Positions 1 through 8,206 of a stretch of 64,000 bases of DNA are shown here, piece after piece. Location of the stretch: contig NZ_JAFVMF010000006.1 in the NCBI RefSeq assembly GCF_017377715.1, positions 186,001-250,000 on the forward strand, read 5' to 3'. The DNA comes from Acetobacter sacchari (lineage in GTDB: Bacteria > Pseudomonadota > Alphaproteobacteria > Acetobacterales > Acetobacteraceae). Numbering within the stretch: position 1 is the stretch's first letter; each line of letters begins with the position of its first letter. Under the pieces are notes generated by a model. That model saw only the letters and a list, made by a program, of their open reading frames with translations, ran no database searches and was not told where the DNA came from. A program made the position numbers and the translations under genes.

Positions 1-918
1 GCGAATATCCGCCTATCGCGCGCGCTGGAGGCGGCAGGCGCGCAGGTAGTCTTCGGATTCCCGGACCTGAAAACCCATGCGAAGCTCAGCCTCGTCGTGC
101 GGCGGGAAGGAAGCGTCGTCCGGTCATACGCGCATTTCGGCACGGGTAATTATCATCCCATCACCGCGCGTGTTTACACCGACCTGTCTTTCTTCACCTG
201 TAACCCCGAACTGGCGCGGGATTCGGCGCGGCTGTTCAACTACGTCACAGGTTACGCGATGCCCGCGCGGATGGAGGCCATCGCGTTCTCGCCGCTGACG
301 TGCCGCTCAACGCTGGTGGCGTTGATCGACGCTGAAATCGAGCATGTGCGGGCGGGACGGCCAGGAAACATCTGGCTAAAAATGAACGCGCTCGTCGATC
401 CGCGTCTGATCGACAAGCTTTACGAGGCGTCGTGCGCCGGAGTGAAGGTCATGGCGGTCGTGCGGGGCATATGTTGCCTGCGACCGGGCGTGCCGGGACT
501 TTCCGAGAACATCCACGTCAAGTCGATCGTCGGTCGTTTTCTTGAGCATGCGCGCATCTACGCGTTCGGGGACGGGCGGAGGATGCCGTCGCGGTCAGCG
601 AAGGTCTATATCTCCTCGGCAGACTGGATGACCCGCAACATGGACTGGCGCGTGGAAAGTCTGGTGCCGATCACCAACGCCACCGTGCATGCGCAGGTGC
701 TGGACCAGATCATGATCACCGATCTGAAGGACAACCTTCACTCGTGGATTCTGGAGAAAACCGGCCAATGGCGACGTCTCGAACCGGGAGGAAAGCCGTT
801 CTCCGCCCATGAGTGGTTCATGACTCATCCGTCGCTGTCCGGGCGCGGATCCGCCGCGTCCGAAGTGGCCATCCGCGCGCCCGCTCCGCATCCGCGAGAT
901 CGCCTTCTGGATGACTGA
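1..918 (+). CDS. ppk: Polyphosphate kinase 1, C-terminal part (5' end outside window)
   Basis: This is the last 305 codons of PPK1, which reversibly transfers the ATP gamma-phosphate to polyphosphate at the membrane. The frame is open from base 1, so the N-terminal domains lie upstream. The segment KTHAK contains the His (residue 26 here) expected to be the autophosphorylated one. It is followed by the family signatures [17 protein letters not shown] and, near the end, [13 protein letters not shown] second conserved His lies in LEHARIYAF (residue 183). All signatures expected of the two C-terminal phospholipase-D-like lobes are present, so the visible part looks functional. A perfect 10-bp inverted repeat lies 50 bp past the stop. 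Confidence 0.95.
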   Translation, partial: ANIRLSRALEAAGAQVVFGFPDLKTHAKLSLVVRREGSVVRSYAHFGTGNYHPITARVYTDLSFFTCNPELARDSARLFNYVTGYAMPARMEAIAFSPLTCRSTLVALIDAEIEHVRAGRPGNIWLKMNALVDPRLIDKLYEASCAGVKVMAVVRGICCLRPGVPGLSENIHVKSIVGRFLEHARIYAFGDGRRMPSRSAKVYISSADWMTRNMDWRVESLVPITNATVHAQVLDQIMITDLKDNLHSWILEKTGQWRRLEPGGKPFSAHEWFMTHPSLSGRGSAASEVAIRAPAPHPRDRLLDD

Positions 919-1229
919 TGTCGCGTATGCCGGATGGCGCGGCGCGTGGTCGCTTCTGGCGACGAGACCTGTTCAGAGTGGACTCATCTGAACAGGCGGG
1001 CGGCCTAGTGAAACAATAAGATACACTATTCTCGCCTTCCCGAAATTCGGCGAAAACGCCCCCGCCGATAATGGCGAAGAGTTCAATCGATTCGGAACTG
1101 GTCGCGTCCAACGCTTCACGTATCCGCGCCACGCATTACGCTTCGCGCATGGATACATTACTGTGCGGGTCAGAGACTCGCATTCGGCGGGTCGGGAATG
1201 CGAAGTAAGCTCGCGGCAGGGAGTGCAGG
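919..1229. other. Intergenic region ppk / aldose epimerase-like gene
   Basis: About 310 bp without a convincing gene. It holds the hairpin at 968-996, then a slightly AT-richer stretch (about 1010-1035) that could carry a promoter. GCAGGGAG, about 10 bp before the ATG at 1230, is a good ribosome-binding site for the next gene. Short ORFs on both strands here show no recognisable domain. Confidence 0.5.
968..996 (+). terminator. Perfect 10-bp hairpin downstream of ppk
   Basis: CCTGTTCAGA, a 9-nt loop, then TCTGAACAGG: a perfect 10-bp stem 50 bp after the ppk stop. No T-run follows on either strand, so it is either a weak or Rho-assisted 3' end, an mRNA-stabilising hairpin, or a palindromic protein-binding site. 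The terminator label is inference. Confidence 0.4.
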
Positions 1230-2108
1230 ATGACCGACATCAGCCACCGGTTTGGCGACGAATCCTGTCAGGCGATGGTAAACGCTGCGGGGGCGGAGCT
1301 TTCTGCGTTGGTCTTCGATGGCGATCTCGACGCGCTGTGGAACGCAGGCCCCGAATGGCGTCGTCACTCGCCCGTTCTCTTTCCTATCGTTGGTCGGTTA
1401 GCGGACGACCAGGCTCCGATCGACGGAAAAACCTACCGCATGACGCAGCACGGCTTCGCCCGTGATCGCGTGTTCGAATGGATCGAGCGCACGCCGGCTG
1501 GCTGCGTGCTTGAACTTCGCGCCGATGATGAAACGCAGGCCATTTTTCCGTTCGCGTTCGTCCTGCGCATCGCCTATCGCGTGTCGGCAGGACAATTGAT
1601 CGCCACCTATACGATCACGAACCCTGACGAACGCAAGGCGCTTCCGGCGTCTCTCGGCGTGCATCCCGCGTTCAACTGGCCGCTTCGCCCCGGCGAGGCG
1701 CGGGAAGATTACGAAATCATCTTCGAGCAGCCGGAAAACGAGCCGATTCGCCGTGTCGCGGGCGGTTTGCTTCTGGATGAGACATTTCCGTCGCCGGTTG
1801 ATGGGCGGGTTCTCAAGCTCTCCGATTCCCTGTTCGTCGAAGACGCAGTGATTTTCGATTCCGTGGACTCGCGCTCCGTATGGTTTGGGCGCCCCGGCGC
1901 AAAGGGTCTTCGCGTGAAATGGGCGGGATTTGACGAACTCGGCGTATGGAGCAAGGAAGGCGCGCCGTTCCTTTGCATCGAGCCTTGGCGTGGCCATGCT
2001 TCTCCTGCAAATTTTTCCGGCGCCTTCAAGGAGAAGCCGGGCCTGTTGCATTTGGGGCCGGGCGCCGAGTGGACAGCATCGTGGCGGGTCGCCGCTACGG
2101 ACGCCTGA
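1230..2108 (+). CDS. Aldose 1-epimerase family protein (LacX-like)
   Basis: 292 aa, soluble, with no signal peptide. Family features are PVLFPIVGRL near residue 50, the QHGFARD segment carrying a conserved His, LGVHPAFNWPL with the second conserved His near residue 150, and the C-terminal CIEPWRG, where the Glu is the expected catalytic base. These fit the galactose-mutarotase-like fold, which interconverts alpha and beta anomers of sugars or sugar phosphates. The substrate cannot be told from sequence. It lies 12 bp upstream of mltG on the same strand, so the two are probably co-transcribed. The start is supported by GGGAG upstream. Confidence 0.85.
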   Translation: MTDISHRFGDESCQAMVNAAGAELSALVFDGDLDALWNAGPEWRRHSPVLFPIVGRLADDQAPIDGKTYRMTQHGFARDRVFEWIERTPAGCVLELRADDETQAIFPFAFVLRIAYRVSAGQLIATYTITNPDERKALPASLGVHPAFNWPLRPGEAREDYEIIFEQPENEPIRRVAGGLLLDETFPSPVDGRVLKLSDSLFVEDAVIFDSVDSRSVWFGRPGAKGLRVKWAGFDELGVWSKEGAPFLCIEPWRGHASPANFSGAFKEKPGLLHLGPGAEWTASWRVAATDA

Positions 2109-2120
2109 CGCCAAAATTTC

Positions 2121-3137
2121 ATGAGCAGTTCAAAAAAGGTGCGACGCTTCCGGCGTTCGCTCGCCGTGTTGGCCGTTTTCGTCGCGGTTTGCGCCGCAAC
2201 TGCTGGCGCGTGCGTGTGGCGCTATCGCGCGCCCGGCCCTTTGCCCGCGCAGGCCGCAATCGTCATTCCGCACGGAGGCTACTCCAGCACGATCCGCGCA
2301 TTGCAGGGGCAAGGCGTATTGCCCGCTGGCTGGTTCGATACGCAGTTATTCCGGTTGGCTATCGCGGTGACACGGCATGATGGCCAGTTGCACGCGGCTG
2401 AGCTTGAGTTTCCGGCCGCCGCTTCGATGAAGCAGATTCTGCATGTGCTCCGTCATGGCCAGCCCGTTCGGCATTGGTTGACGATACCCGAGGGGCTGAC
2501 TTCCCGGCAGATCGCAGCGCTTGTGAACGCCGCGCCGTTTCTCGCCGGAACGGTCGCCGCTCCGATGGAGGGGGGAATTGCGCCTCAAACCTATGATTAC
2601 CTCAGGGGCGTTGAGCGGTCGGCGCTTCTTGATCGTATGCGCGCGGCAATGGAGCGAGAGGTCGCGGAGGTGTGGGCAGGGCGTGATGCGGACTTGTCGC
2701 TGAAGACGCCTGAAGAAATGGTGACGCTGGCGTCCATCGTTGAAAAAGAGACGGCTGTCCCTGAAGAGAGACCGCACATTGCGCGTGTTTTCCTGAATCG
2801 ACTACGTCTTGGGATGAAGTTGCAGGCGGATCCGACGACCATCTATGCCGCCAACGACGGCGCGGGGCCGCTTGGTCGACCTCTGACACATGCGGATCTG
2901 GCGTTCGCCAGCCCCTACAACACTTATGTGTCCGCGGGTCTGCCGCCCGGCCCTATCTGCTCGCCCGGCCTCGCCTCCTTGCAGGCGGTCGCTCACCCCG
3001 CGTCCGGCGAAGATTTGTATTTCGTGGCGTCGGGAGAGGGCGGGCATCGGTTCGCAGCGTCTCTGGCGGAGCATAACCGGAACGTCGCTCTGATGGGCGG
3101 CAGCTCCTCAACGGAAAAGACCGAACCGAAGCCCTGA
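2121..3137 (+). CDS. mltG: Endolytic murein transglycosylase MltG
   Basis: 338 aa. A basic N-terminus is followed by one membrane anchor (about residues 13-32), then the YceG/MltG domain. The catalytic motif LASIVEKET is intact, with the presumed catalytic Glu at 208. LQADPTTIY, SPYNTY, GLPPGPI and the C-terminal GHRFAASLAEHN are diagnostic. In characterised bacteria MltG cleaves nascent peptidoglycan strands at the inner membrane and sets glycan length. In many alphaproteobacteria it follows fabF; here it follows an epimerase-like gene instead. The stop codon sits inside a strong terminator stem. Confidence 0.95.
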   Translation: MSSSKKVRRFRRSLAVLAVFVAVCAATAGACVWRYRAPGPLPAQAAIVIPHGGYSSTIRALQGQGVLPAGWFDTQLFRLAIAVTRHDGQLHAAELEFPAAASMKQILHVLRHGQPVRHWLTIPEGLTSRQIAALVNAAPFLAGTVAAPMEGGIAPQTYDYLRGVERSALLDRMRAAMEREVAEVWAGRDADLSLKTPEEMVTLASIVEKETAVPEERPHIARVFLNRLRLGMKLQADPTTIYAANDGAGPLGRPLTHADLAFASPYNTYVSAGLPPGPICSPGLASLQAVAHPASGEDLYFVASGEGGHRFAASLAEHNRNVALMGGSSSTEKTEPKP

Positions 3138-3164
3138 CCGCTGGGTCAGGGGCGGCTCGGTTTT
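3126..3164 (+). terminator. Intrinsic terminator after mltG
   Basis: CCCTGACC, loop GCTG, then GGTCAGGG: a perfect 8-bp stem (3132-3151). An outer CCGA/TCGG pair extends it, and TTTT follows at 3161-3164. The mltG TGA is inside the left arm. The same stem may serve the convergent SYLF gene, which ends at 3167. Confidence 0.8.
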
Positions 3165-3166
3165 GA

Positions 3167-4015
3167 TCAGCGGTGCGTTTGTGTCGGCGCAGCCAGCGAT
3201 TCGCTCGTCACGCCGCCAGTTGCAGGCGGCGTATAAGGCGTCAACGCGGTGGGTTGCGTGTTGTCGACGGCGTTGGCCGCCGTTCCTGCTGATGGCGCGG
3301 GAAGTGGAGCCGCGGCTGTCTGCGCGCCGTAGCGTGTCAGAATTTCGCGCAAGGGATCGGCGCCGGGGTTGTTGACCCGCATGGCGATCACGATGTCCTC
3401 CGGCCCAACGGGCTGGTTGTAGTAGGACCGATTGGCGCCGCTGTTGGTCGTCAGTTTCGATCCGCCCAACGCGGCGCCAGCGAACAGTCCCTTGGATTTC
3501 TGGACGGCCATGATGTCGGTGTTGGAACGGCCCGTGGTGCCGCTTTCGATACCGCTTCCCATCGTGGCGAAGGAGGCCGAGGCGTCGGCGCCGAACTTGA
3601 ACTGGCTGTCGAGCAATGCCTGCAGACCACGATCGGTCATGACGAAAAACATCGCTTCGGAATCCTGCACGCCGAGCTGGATGCCTACTGATCCGGAACT
3701 GAGCGTGTAGAACGCCGGATCGGACCATGAACCACGTGCGTCGCGGGCCAGCAGAAGGCACCCGCCGCCGGACCCGCCAATGCCGATCGACATGCGGAAG
3801 ATCGACGGACAGACGAGAACCGCACGCGCCTGCGTCAGGTAACGCTGGATCTTGCTGGTGGGCGTGACGCCCACGAACATGTCCTGAACGGCCAGAGTGG
3901 CTTTATCGACCAGAGTTTGTTGCGACGCCGCAGCGCTGGCGACGCCGGGGGCGCCGGCGAGGCTGAGCGTGGCCGTCACCGATAGAAGTAGCCGGGAGGC
4001 GAGGCTAAGCCGCAT
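3167..4015 (-). CDS. Secreted SYLF-domain (Ysc84) lipid-binding-type protein
   Basis: 282 aa from the ATG at 4015, which has AGGAG 8 bp upstream; a longer reading starting at 4111 adds an implausible N-terminus. A signal peptide (residues 1-28, ending GVASAAAS) precedes the SYLF domain. That domain shows VCPSIFRMSIGIGGSGG, a GSVGIQLGVQDSE segment and AMFFVMTD. SYLF domains bind phosphoinositides in eukaryotes; the bacterial periplasmic versions have no firmly known role. The C-terminal 60 residues are low-complexity Ala/Pro/Thr. It converges on mltG. Confidence 0.85.
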   Translation of the reverse strand: MRLSLASRLLLSVTATLSLAGAPGVASAAASQQTLVDKATLAVQDMFVGVTPTSKIQRYLTQARAVLVCPSIFRMSIGIGGSGGGCLLLARDARGSWSDPAFYTLSSGSVGIQLGVQDSEAMFFVMTDRGLQALLDSQFKFGADASASFATMGSGIESGTTGRSNTDIMAVQKSKGLFAGAALGGSKLTTNSGANRSYYNQPVGPEDIVIAMRVNNPGADPLREILTRYGAQTAAAPLPAPSAGTAANAVDNTQPTALTPYTPPATGGVTSESLAAPTQTHR

Positions 4016-4142
4016 GCGATGTCTCCTGTGGAGGGCAGATAAAACGTTTGTCCTCAGGCGAATCGCCTGAGTTTGTGGCGCGAGCATGGCTGAGACCGGG
4101 CGGGCGGGCAATTTCCGGCGAGACGACGGTAGAAGCGTCGGA

Positions 4143-5054
4143 CTATTTCAGCGGAAGGGGCACGCCGTTGACAGTGAGCACGCCGCCTTCCCAGGTCGTG
4201 TCCCACGCGCTGACGTCTCCGTCCCGATGGCTGACCAGTCGCGCCAGCACGAGCGCCGCAGCGACCCGCATCTGAGAGTCCTGTCGCGCGAGGTCTATGA
4301 GATCCTTGATATGCCTCACCTCGAGATGGCCGGACGCTGATGTGTGGTTGACGTCGCCTGTCAGCGTCGCCACGCCATGTCCGGTGAACTGAACCTGTTC
4401 ACGGCGCGCGGTCAGAGAATTGATCGTGACATGCACCGCGGGCATGGACGATGGCTTGCCGCCCGTCGCCGCCATCAGCGTCGCGACGTCCTTGAGCGGC
4501 AACGAGAAGGCGGCGGCGGCCGATTGCGGCGCGAGGGAGGGAGCAGAGACGCCCGTTACGCTCACACCGGACATACTCAGGTTCGCGTTGGCCTGCGTTC
4601 CGTCGATGCTCACCGAAAGCCGCGCGTCGCCTAGTCCGAGTTGCAGTTCATGCCGCCGGATATGCGCGCCGGTCCAGCCCACGCTCAGTTTCTGTTTGTC
4701 GGCCAAATCCGCTTCGGCCTGTTTGCCCTCGGCCTCAAGCCACGCCGAGCACGCCGATTTGTGCAGCCCGATAAACGCGGAAAGCAGCAGAACTGACGCC
4801 GCGTCGGCGACGCTATCGTCGGACCCTGTATAAGTTTCGCGCGTGGCGTCGAGCGTTGCGGCTCCGTCGTCCATGGATACATGCACGTGGGTCATCGCGC
4901 CGCCAGAGCCCCCGTCGTGACTGATGCGCGCGCATCCGCCTGGCGGCGGCGCAGCCAGAGCCCTGGCGAACGTTCCGCACAGCAGAACAAGCGCGAACGC
5001 GCTGCGCGCGCGGAATCCGGTTTTCCCGGCGGAGGTATGGCTGAATATAGTCAT
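4143..5054 (-). CDS. Exported protein of unknown function
   Basis: 303 aa when started at the ATG at 5054; a longer open frame to 5243 exists, but the signal peptide (RARSAFALVLLCGTFARALA) favours the internal start. The mature part is beta-rich with no Cys pair or catalytic motif I recognise. It alternates polar and small residues and ends in GGVLTVNGVPLPLK. The ending resembles the DUF2125-like group of alphaproteobacterial exported proteins, but I cannot confirm this. It probably acts in the periplasm. It is divergent from the SBF-type transporter and follows the SYLF gene's promoter region. Confidence 0.7.
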   Translation of the reverse strand: MTIFSHTSAGKTGFRARSAFALVLLCGTFARALAAPPPGGCARISHDGGSGGAMTHVHVSMDDGAATLDATRETYTGSDDSVADAASVLLLSAFIGLHKSACSAWLEAEGKQAEADLADKQKLSVGWTGAHIRRHELQLGLGDARLSVSIDGTQANANLSMSGVSVTGVSAPSLAPQSAAAAFSLPLKDVATLMAATGGKPSSMPAVHVTINSLTARREQVQFTGHGVATLTGDVNHTSASGHLEVRHIKDLIDLARQDSQMRVAAALVLARLVSHRDGDVSAWDTTWEGGVLTVNGVPLPLK

Positions 5055-5232
5055 GCGACGCCGACCCTGACCGAAAGCCGCGTGGTTCGCAATGGCGTCA
5101 TGGCCCGCCACTGCACCTGTAATCTGGACGAGCCAGCGTGGGTGTGGTCTTGAAGTTTGAGAGGCATGACGTCCATTCTTGCCTTCAACAACAAAAATAA
5201 CACGCGCTTCGTCGCGCAGACTGGATGTTGCG

Positions 5233-6210
5233 ATGCTGTTCAAACCGGACCCGTTCCTGCTGTGCCTGATTGCGACGCTGATCGTCGCAACGTTTATCCC
5301 CTGTCATGGCGCTGCGGTGCCTGTCTTCAACGGGCTGGCTGTCGCAGTTATCGCCGTTATGTTCTTTCTGCAGGGCGCACGCCTGTCGCGAGAAGCCGTG
5401 GTGCAGGGACTGACTCACTGGCGGCTGCATCTGACGATCCTGTGCGCGACTTTCGTCCTGTTCCCCGCTCTGGGCCTGCTGCTGCACGCGGTGGCGCCCG
5501 GTTTGCTGCTCGGCGACGTATGGATGGGCGTGCTGTTCCTGTGCTGTCTGCCGTCGACAGTGCAGTCGTCCATCGCTTTCACGTCGATCGGCCGCGGAAA
5601 TGTGCCTGCGGCCGTGTGCGCGGCGACCGCGTCCAATATCGTTGGCATATTCATTACGCCGCTTCTGGTGGGTCTGGTGCTGGCCCGTCATGGGGCGCAA
5701 TCCGGCGGCGTGCTGAACATCGTGCTGCAACTGCTGCTGCCGTTCGTGGCGGGGCAACTGCTGCAGCCGTGGATCGGCGGCTGGGCGCACCGGAACAAAA
5801 AGCTTCTGTCGATGACTGATCGGGGTTCCATCCTGATCGTCGTCTACACGGCGTTCAGCGAAGCCGTGACGCAAGGGCTTTGGACGCGCCTGCCGCTTGA
5901 GCAGATTGGCATGATCGCGGCTCTCGACACCGCCTTGCTATTCCTCGTTCTCTTCGTGACAGGCTTTGGCAGCAGGCTGGCCGGGTTTTCACGCGAAGAC
6001 GAAGTCGCCATCGTGTTTTGTGGTTCGAAAAAGACCCTGGCGTCCGGCGTGCCTATGGCGAACGTACTGTTCGCTCCGGCCACAGTTGGCCTCGTGGTGC
6101 TGCCGTTAATGATTTACCATCAAATCCAGCTTTTCGTCTGCGCCGTGCTGGCGCGTCGCTTCGCCAGACGGGCAGAGCAGGAGGGGGCTGGGACTGTTCA
6201 GGCGGGGTGA
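5233..6210 (+). CDS. SBF-like (bile acid:sodium symporter-like, YfeH type) transporter
   Basis: 325 aa from the ATG at 5233; an in-frame TTG at 5179 would add 18 polar residues. There are nine to ten hydrophobic segments starting with FKPDPFLLCLIATLIVATF. LPSTVQSSIAFTSIGRGN and the later EVAIVFCGSKKTLASGVPMANVLF segment are typical of the SBF-like/DUF4137 family. Homologues are inner-membrane secondary transporters of poorly defined organic anions. The gene is monocistronic as far as can be seen. Confidence 0.85.
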   Translation: MLFKPDPFLLCLIATLIVATFIPCHGAAVPVFNGLAVAVIAVMFFLQGARLSREAVVQGLTHWRLHLTILCATFVLFPALGLLLHAVAPGLLLGDVWMGVLFLCCLPSTVQSSIAFTSIGRGNVPAAVCAATASNIVGIFITPLLVGLVLARHGAQSGGVLNIVLQLLLPFVAGQLLQPWIGGWAHRNKKLLSMTDRGSILIVVYTAFSEAVTQGLWTRLPLEQIGMIAALDTALLFLVLFVTGFGSRLAGFSREDEVAIVFCGSKKTLASGVPMANVLFAPATVGLVVLPLMIYHQIQLFVCAVLARRFARRAEQEGAGTVQAG

Positions 6211-6352
6211 GCTCTTGTCATCAAGCCCCCGTACTACGCTAACGGCGCGGCCAGCATGATAGAGCGCTGTCCTTTAGTTTTTTGTATTTGAACGAACTGC
6301 CCGCTAAAAAACGCGACTGAGCTCCAATCTGGAAAAGGATATTTTAGCCTTT

Positions 6353-7084
6353 TCACGAACCTCTCGAACGCTCTTCCGACCATTCCAACAACGCGTGGGA
6401 GAACACGCTGCCCGCGTTTTGCTCCATGCTCCGTTGAGGACACGCTGCGTCGAAAATCTTGTCGAACACCCTGGCGTCATGAACGCCCGTCAATCCAAGG
6501 CCGCCGATGACTACTGACGGCACTCCGTTGATCCCGGATTTCTGCGCTGCGACGTGGTCTGCGATGACTGTCCCGGTCAGGGTCTGTCCGGCGAGGAACT
6601 GCAAGGCGATATCCCGGTCGAAGCCTTCTGCGGCAGCAAGGTCCGCGAGCGTCATGTGGTCGGCGATATCGGCGCCGTCCCTGAAATACGCGGCAAAAAT
6701 CGCACGAGCGAGATTGAGGCAATCGCCTCTTGCTCCGGCCCAGGCGAGCAGGCGATGCGCGTCGATGGTTGGCCTGACGCGAGTGATCCTTTCGAAGCGT
6801 ATGTCCAGCCCGGCCTCGTGCGCCTGAACAGCTATCAGGCCACAGATGCGTGCAGAACGCTCGTCCGACCCGTGACGAGACCGGAGGTAATCGGCGAAGC
6901 TCACTCCGACGACGGGAAGAGAGGGGTTGAGCAGGAATGGCCGCCACCGCAGGCTGCAGTCCACATCGTCGCGTTGCTCAAGAGCTGAAACGAGTTGCTC
7001 GATCCCGATGTAACACCAGGCGCAGACGAAATCGAAGACGATTTCGACCTCTACCTTGGCGTGAACGGGGGTGAGCATGTTCAT
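6353..7084 (-). CDS. DsbA-family (FrnE-like) thiol oxidoreductase
   Basis: 243 aa, cytoplasmic (no signal peptide). The thioredoxin-fold first strand EIVFDFVCAWCYIG carries a CxxC (Cys21, Cys24). A helical insertion follows, and the cis-Pro motif GINGVPSVVIGG completes the active site. This matches the FrnE / 2-hydroxychromene-2-carboxylate isomerase-related branch of the DsbA family, whose members act in cytoplasmic thiol chemistry. The substrate is unknown. It converges on the SBF transporter across 140 bp that hold only a weak A/T-rich hairpin (about 6332-6354). Confidence 0.85.
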   Translation of the reverse strand: MNMLTPVHAKVEVEIVFDFVCAWCYIGIEQLVSALEQRDDVDCSLRWRPFLLNPSLPVVGVSFADYLRSRHGSDERSARICGLIAVQAHEAGLDIRFERITRVRPTIDAHRLLAWAGARGDCLNLARAIFAAYFRDGADIADHMTLADLAAAEGFDRDIALQFLAGQTLTGTVIADHVAAQKSGINGVPSVVIGGLGLTGVHDARVFDKIFDAACPQRSMEQNAGSVFSHALLEWSEERSRGS

Positions 7085-7168
7085 GGCGCGATCATAGGGA
7101 GATCGCGCCCCTTTTGCCCACCAAAAAAGCCTTCGTCACGCAGCCTGAAAAACGCGCGGTGCGTGCGG

Positions 7169-8206
7169 TCAGGACTGCGACTGTGTTTGACCCGACATTT
7201 CGATCGCAGGAGCGGAGGCAGGCCGGGGAGGCGGCCAGAAGGCCTGCGCCACCTCGGTCTGCACATCCTGCAACTGTCGCTGCACCCAATCGAGGAATTC
7301 GTGGAGACCACGCGTGATGATCTGACCGACGGTCTGATCATCCAGCCCGGCTCTGAGGAACTCGATCCGCTCGACGATGCCGCCAGCGTCCCTCAGACGA
7401 TAATCGCTGCGCAACCGGCTGACGTTATTGTGCAAGTGCCGGAGACTGCACACGAGAGAGCGGGGAAAGGCTTCGCTCTTCAGCAGGAAACCGACGACGC
7501 TCGATGGCCGAAGGTCGCCCGCCATCACACGACGGTAGGCGTGGTAGCCTGCCGCCGAACGCAGGACGGAGGTCCATTGGCTGATGTCGACTTCCGAGCC
7601 CACCCCGGCAGCGACAGGCAACAGGGTGTGGTACTTGATGTCGATCAGGCGGGTGATCTGGTCCGCGCGTTCCAGCTGACGTCCCGCGTTGTAGAACAGG
7701 CTCGCCTGATCGCGGTAAAATGTGCCTTCAGTGATGCCTGTGTGGGTCTGGCACTCCTGTTTGATGCGAGCACACAGCTGCGAAATCTCGCTTGGGCGGA
7801 TGTCCTCGGCGCGCAGGCCGCGCAGAAACTGTGTGAAGATGTTGAGTTGGCTCCACATCTCGGTCGAAATCAGCGGACGCAGCGCGCGCGCATTTTCGCG
7901 GGCTGCGAGGGCGAGCGAAGTGATCGAGGTCGGATTTTCCGCATCGATGACGTAAAAGGCGATGACCCGGTCGGCTGTCGCTTTCGAATGAGAAGCGTAA
8001 AATCGCTCCTCATCGGCATTGATTTGCACGATCGCCCGCCAGCCGTCGGACGCGCCGGAGCGGACGAAAATTTCGGTCACGTCGATGATGCGCGCGAGAT
8101 TTTCGATGCGCTCCATATATCGCGCCAGCCACATCGAGCATTCGGCGTATCGGGAGAGCAGCGGGTGGGGCGATACCGTCGCTACGGGATCAAGTGACAT
8201 GCTCAT
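7169..8206 (-). CDS. Alpha-E domain protein (DUF403)
   Basis: 345 aa, helical. It begins LLSRYAECSMWLARYMERIENLARIIDV, the typical N-terminus of alpha-E proteins. The chosen start overlaps the upstream stop as ATGA (8206-8203), the usual sign of translational coupling; a start at 8221 is also open. This family nearly always accompanies a circularly permuted ATP-grasp protein and often a transglutaminase, a set proposed to make or modify a peptide-like product. No biochemical function is established. No transglutaminase gene is present downstream: the next gene is the FrnE-like one. Confidence 0.9.
   Translation of the reverse strand: MSMSLDPVATVSPHPLLSRYAECSMWLARYMERIENLARIIDVTEIFVRSGASDGWRAIVQINADEERFYASHSKATADRVIAFYVIDAENPTSITSLALAARENARALRPLISTEMWSQLNIFTQFLRGLRAEDIRPSEISQLCARIKQECQTHTGITEGTFYRDQASLFYNAGRQLERADQITRLIDIKYHTLLPVAAGVGSEVDISQWTSVLRSAAGYHAYRRVMAGDLRPSSVVGFLLKSEAFPRSLVCSLRHLHNNVSRLRSDYRLRDAGGIVERIEFLRAGLDDQTVGQIITRGLHEFLDWVQRQLQDVQTEVAQAFWPPPRPASAPAIEMSGQTQSQS

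Noticed and set aside
6332-6354. Terminator between the SBF transporter and FrnE-like genes
   Set aside because: GAAAAGG/CCTTTTC can pair, but the stem is A/T-rich and lacks a proper T-run on either strand.
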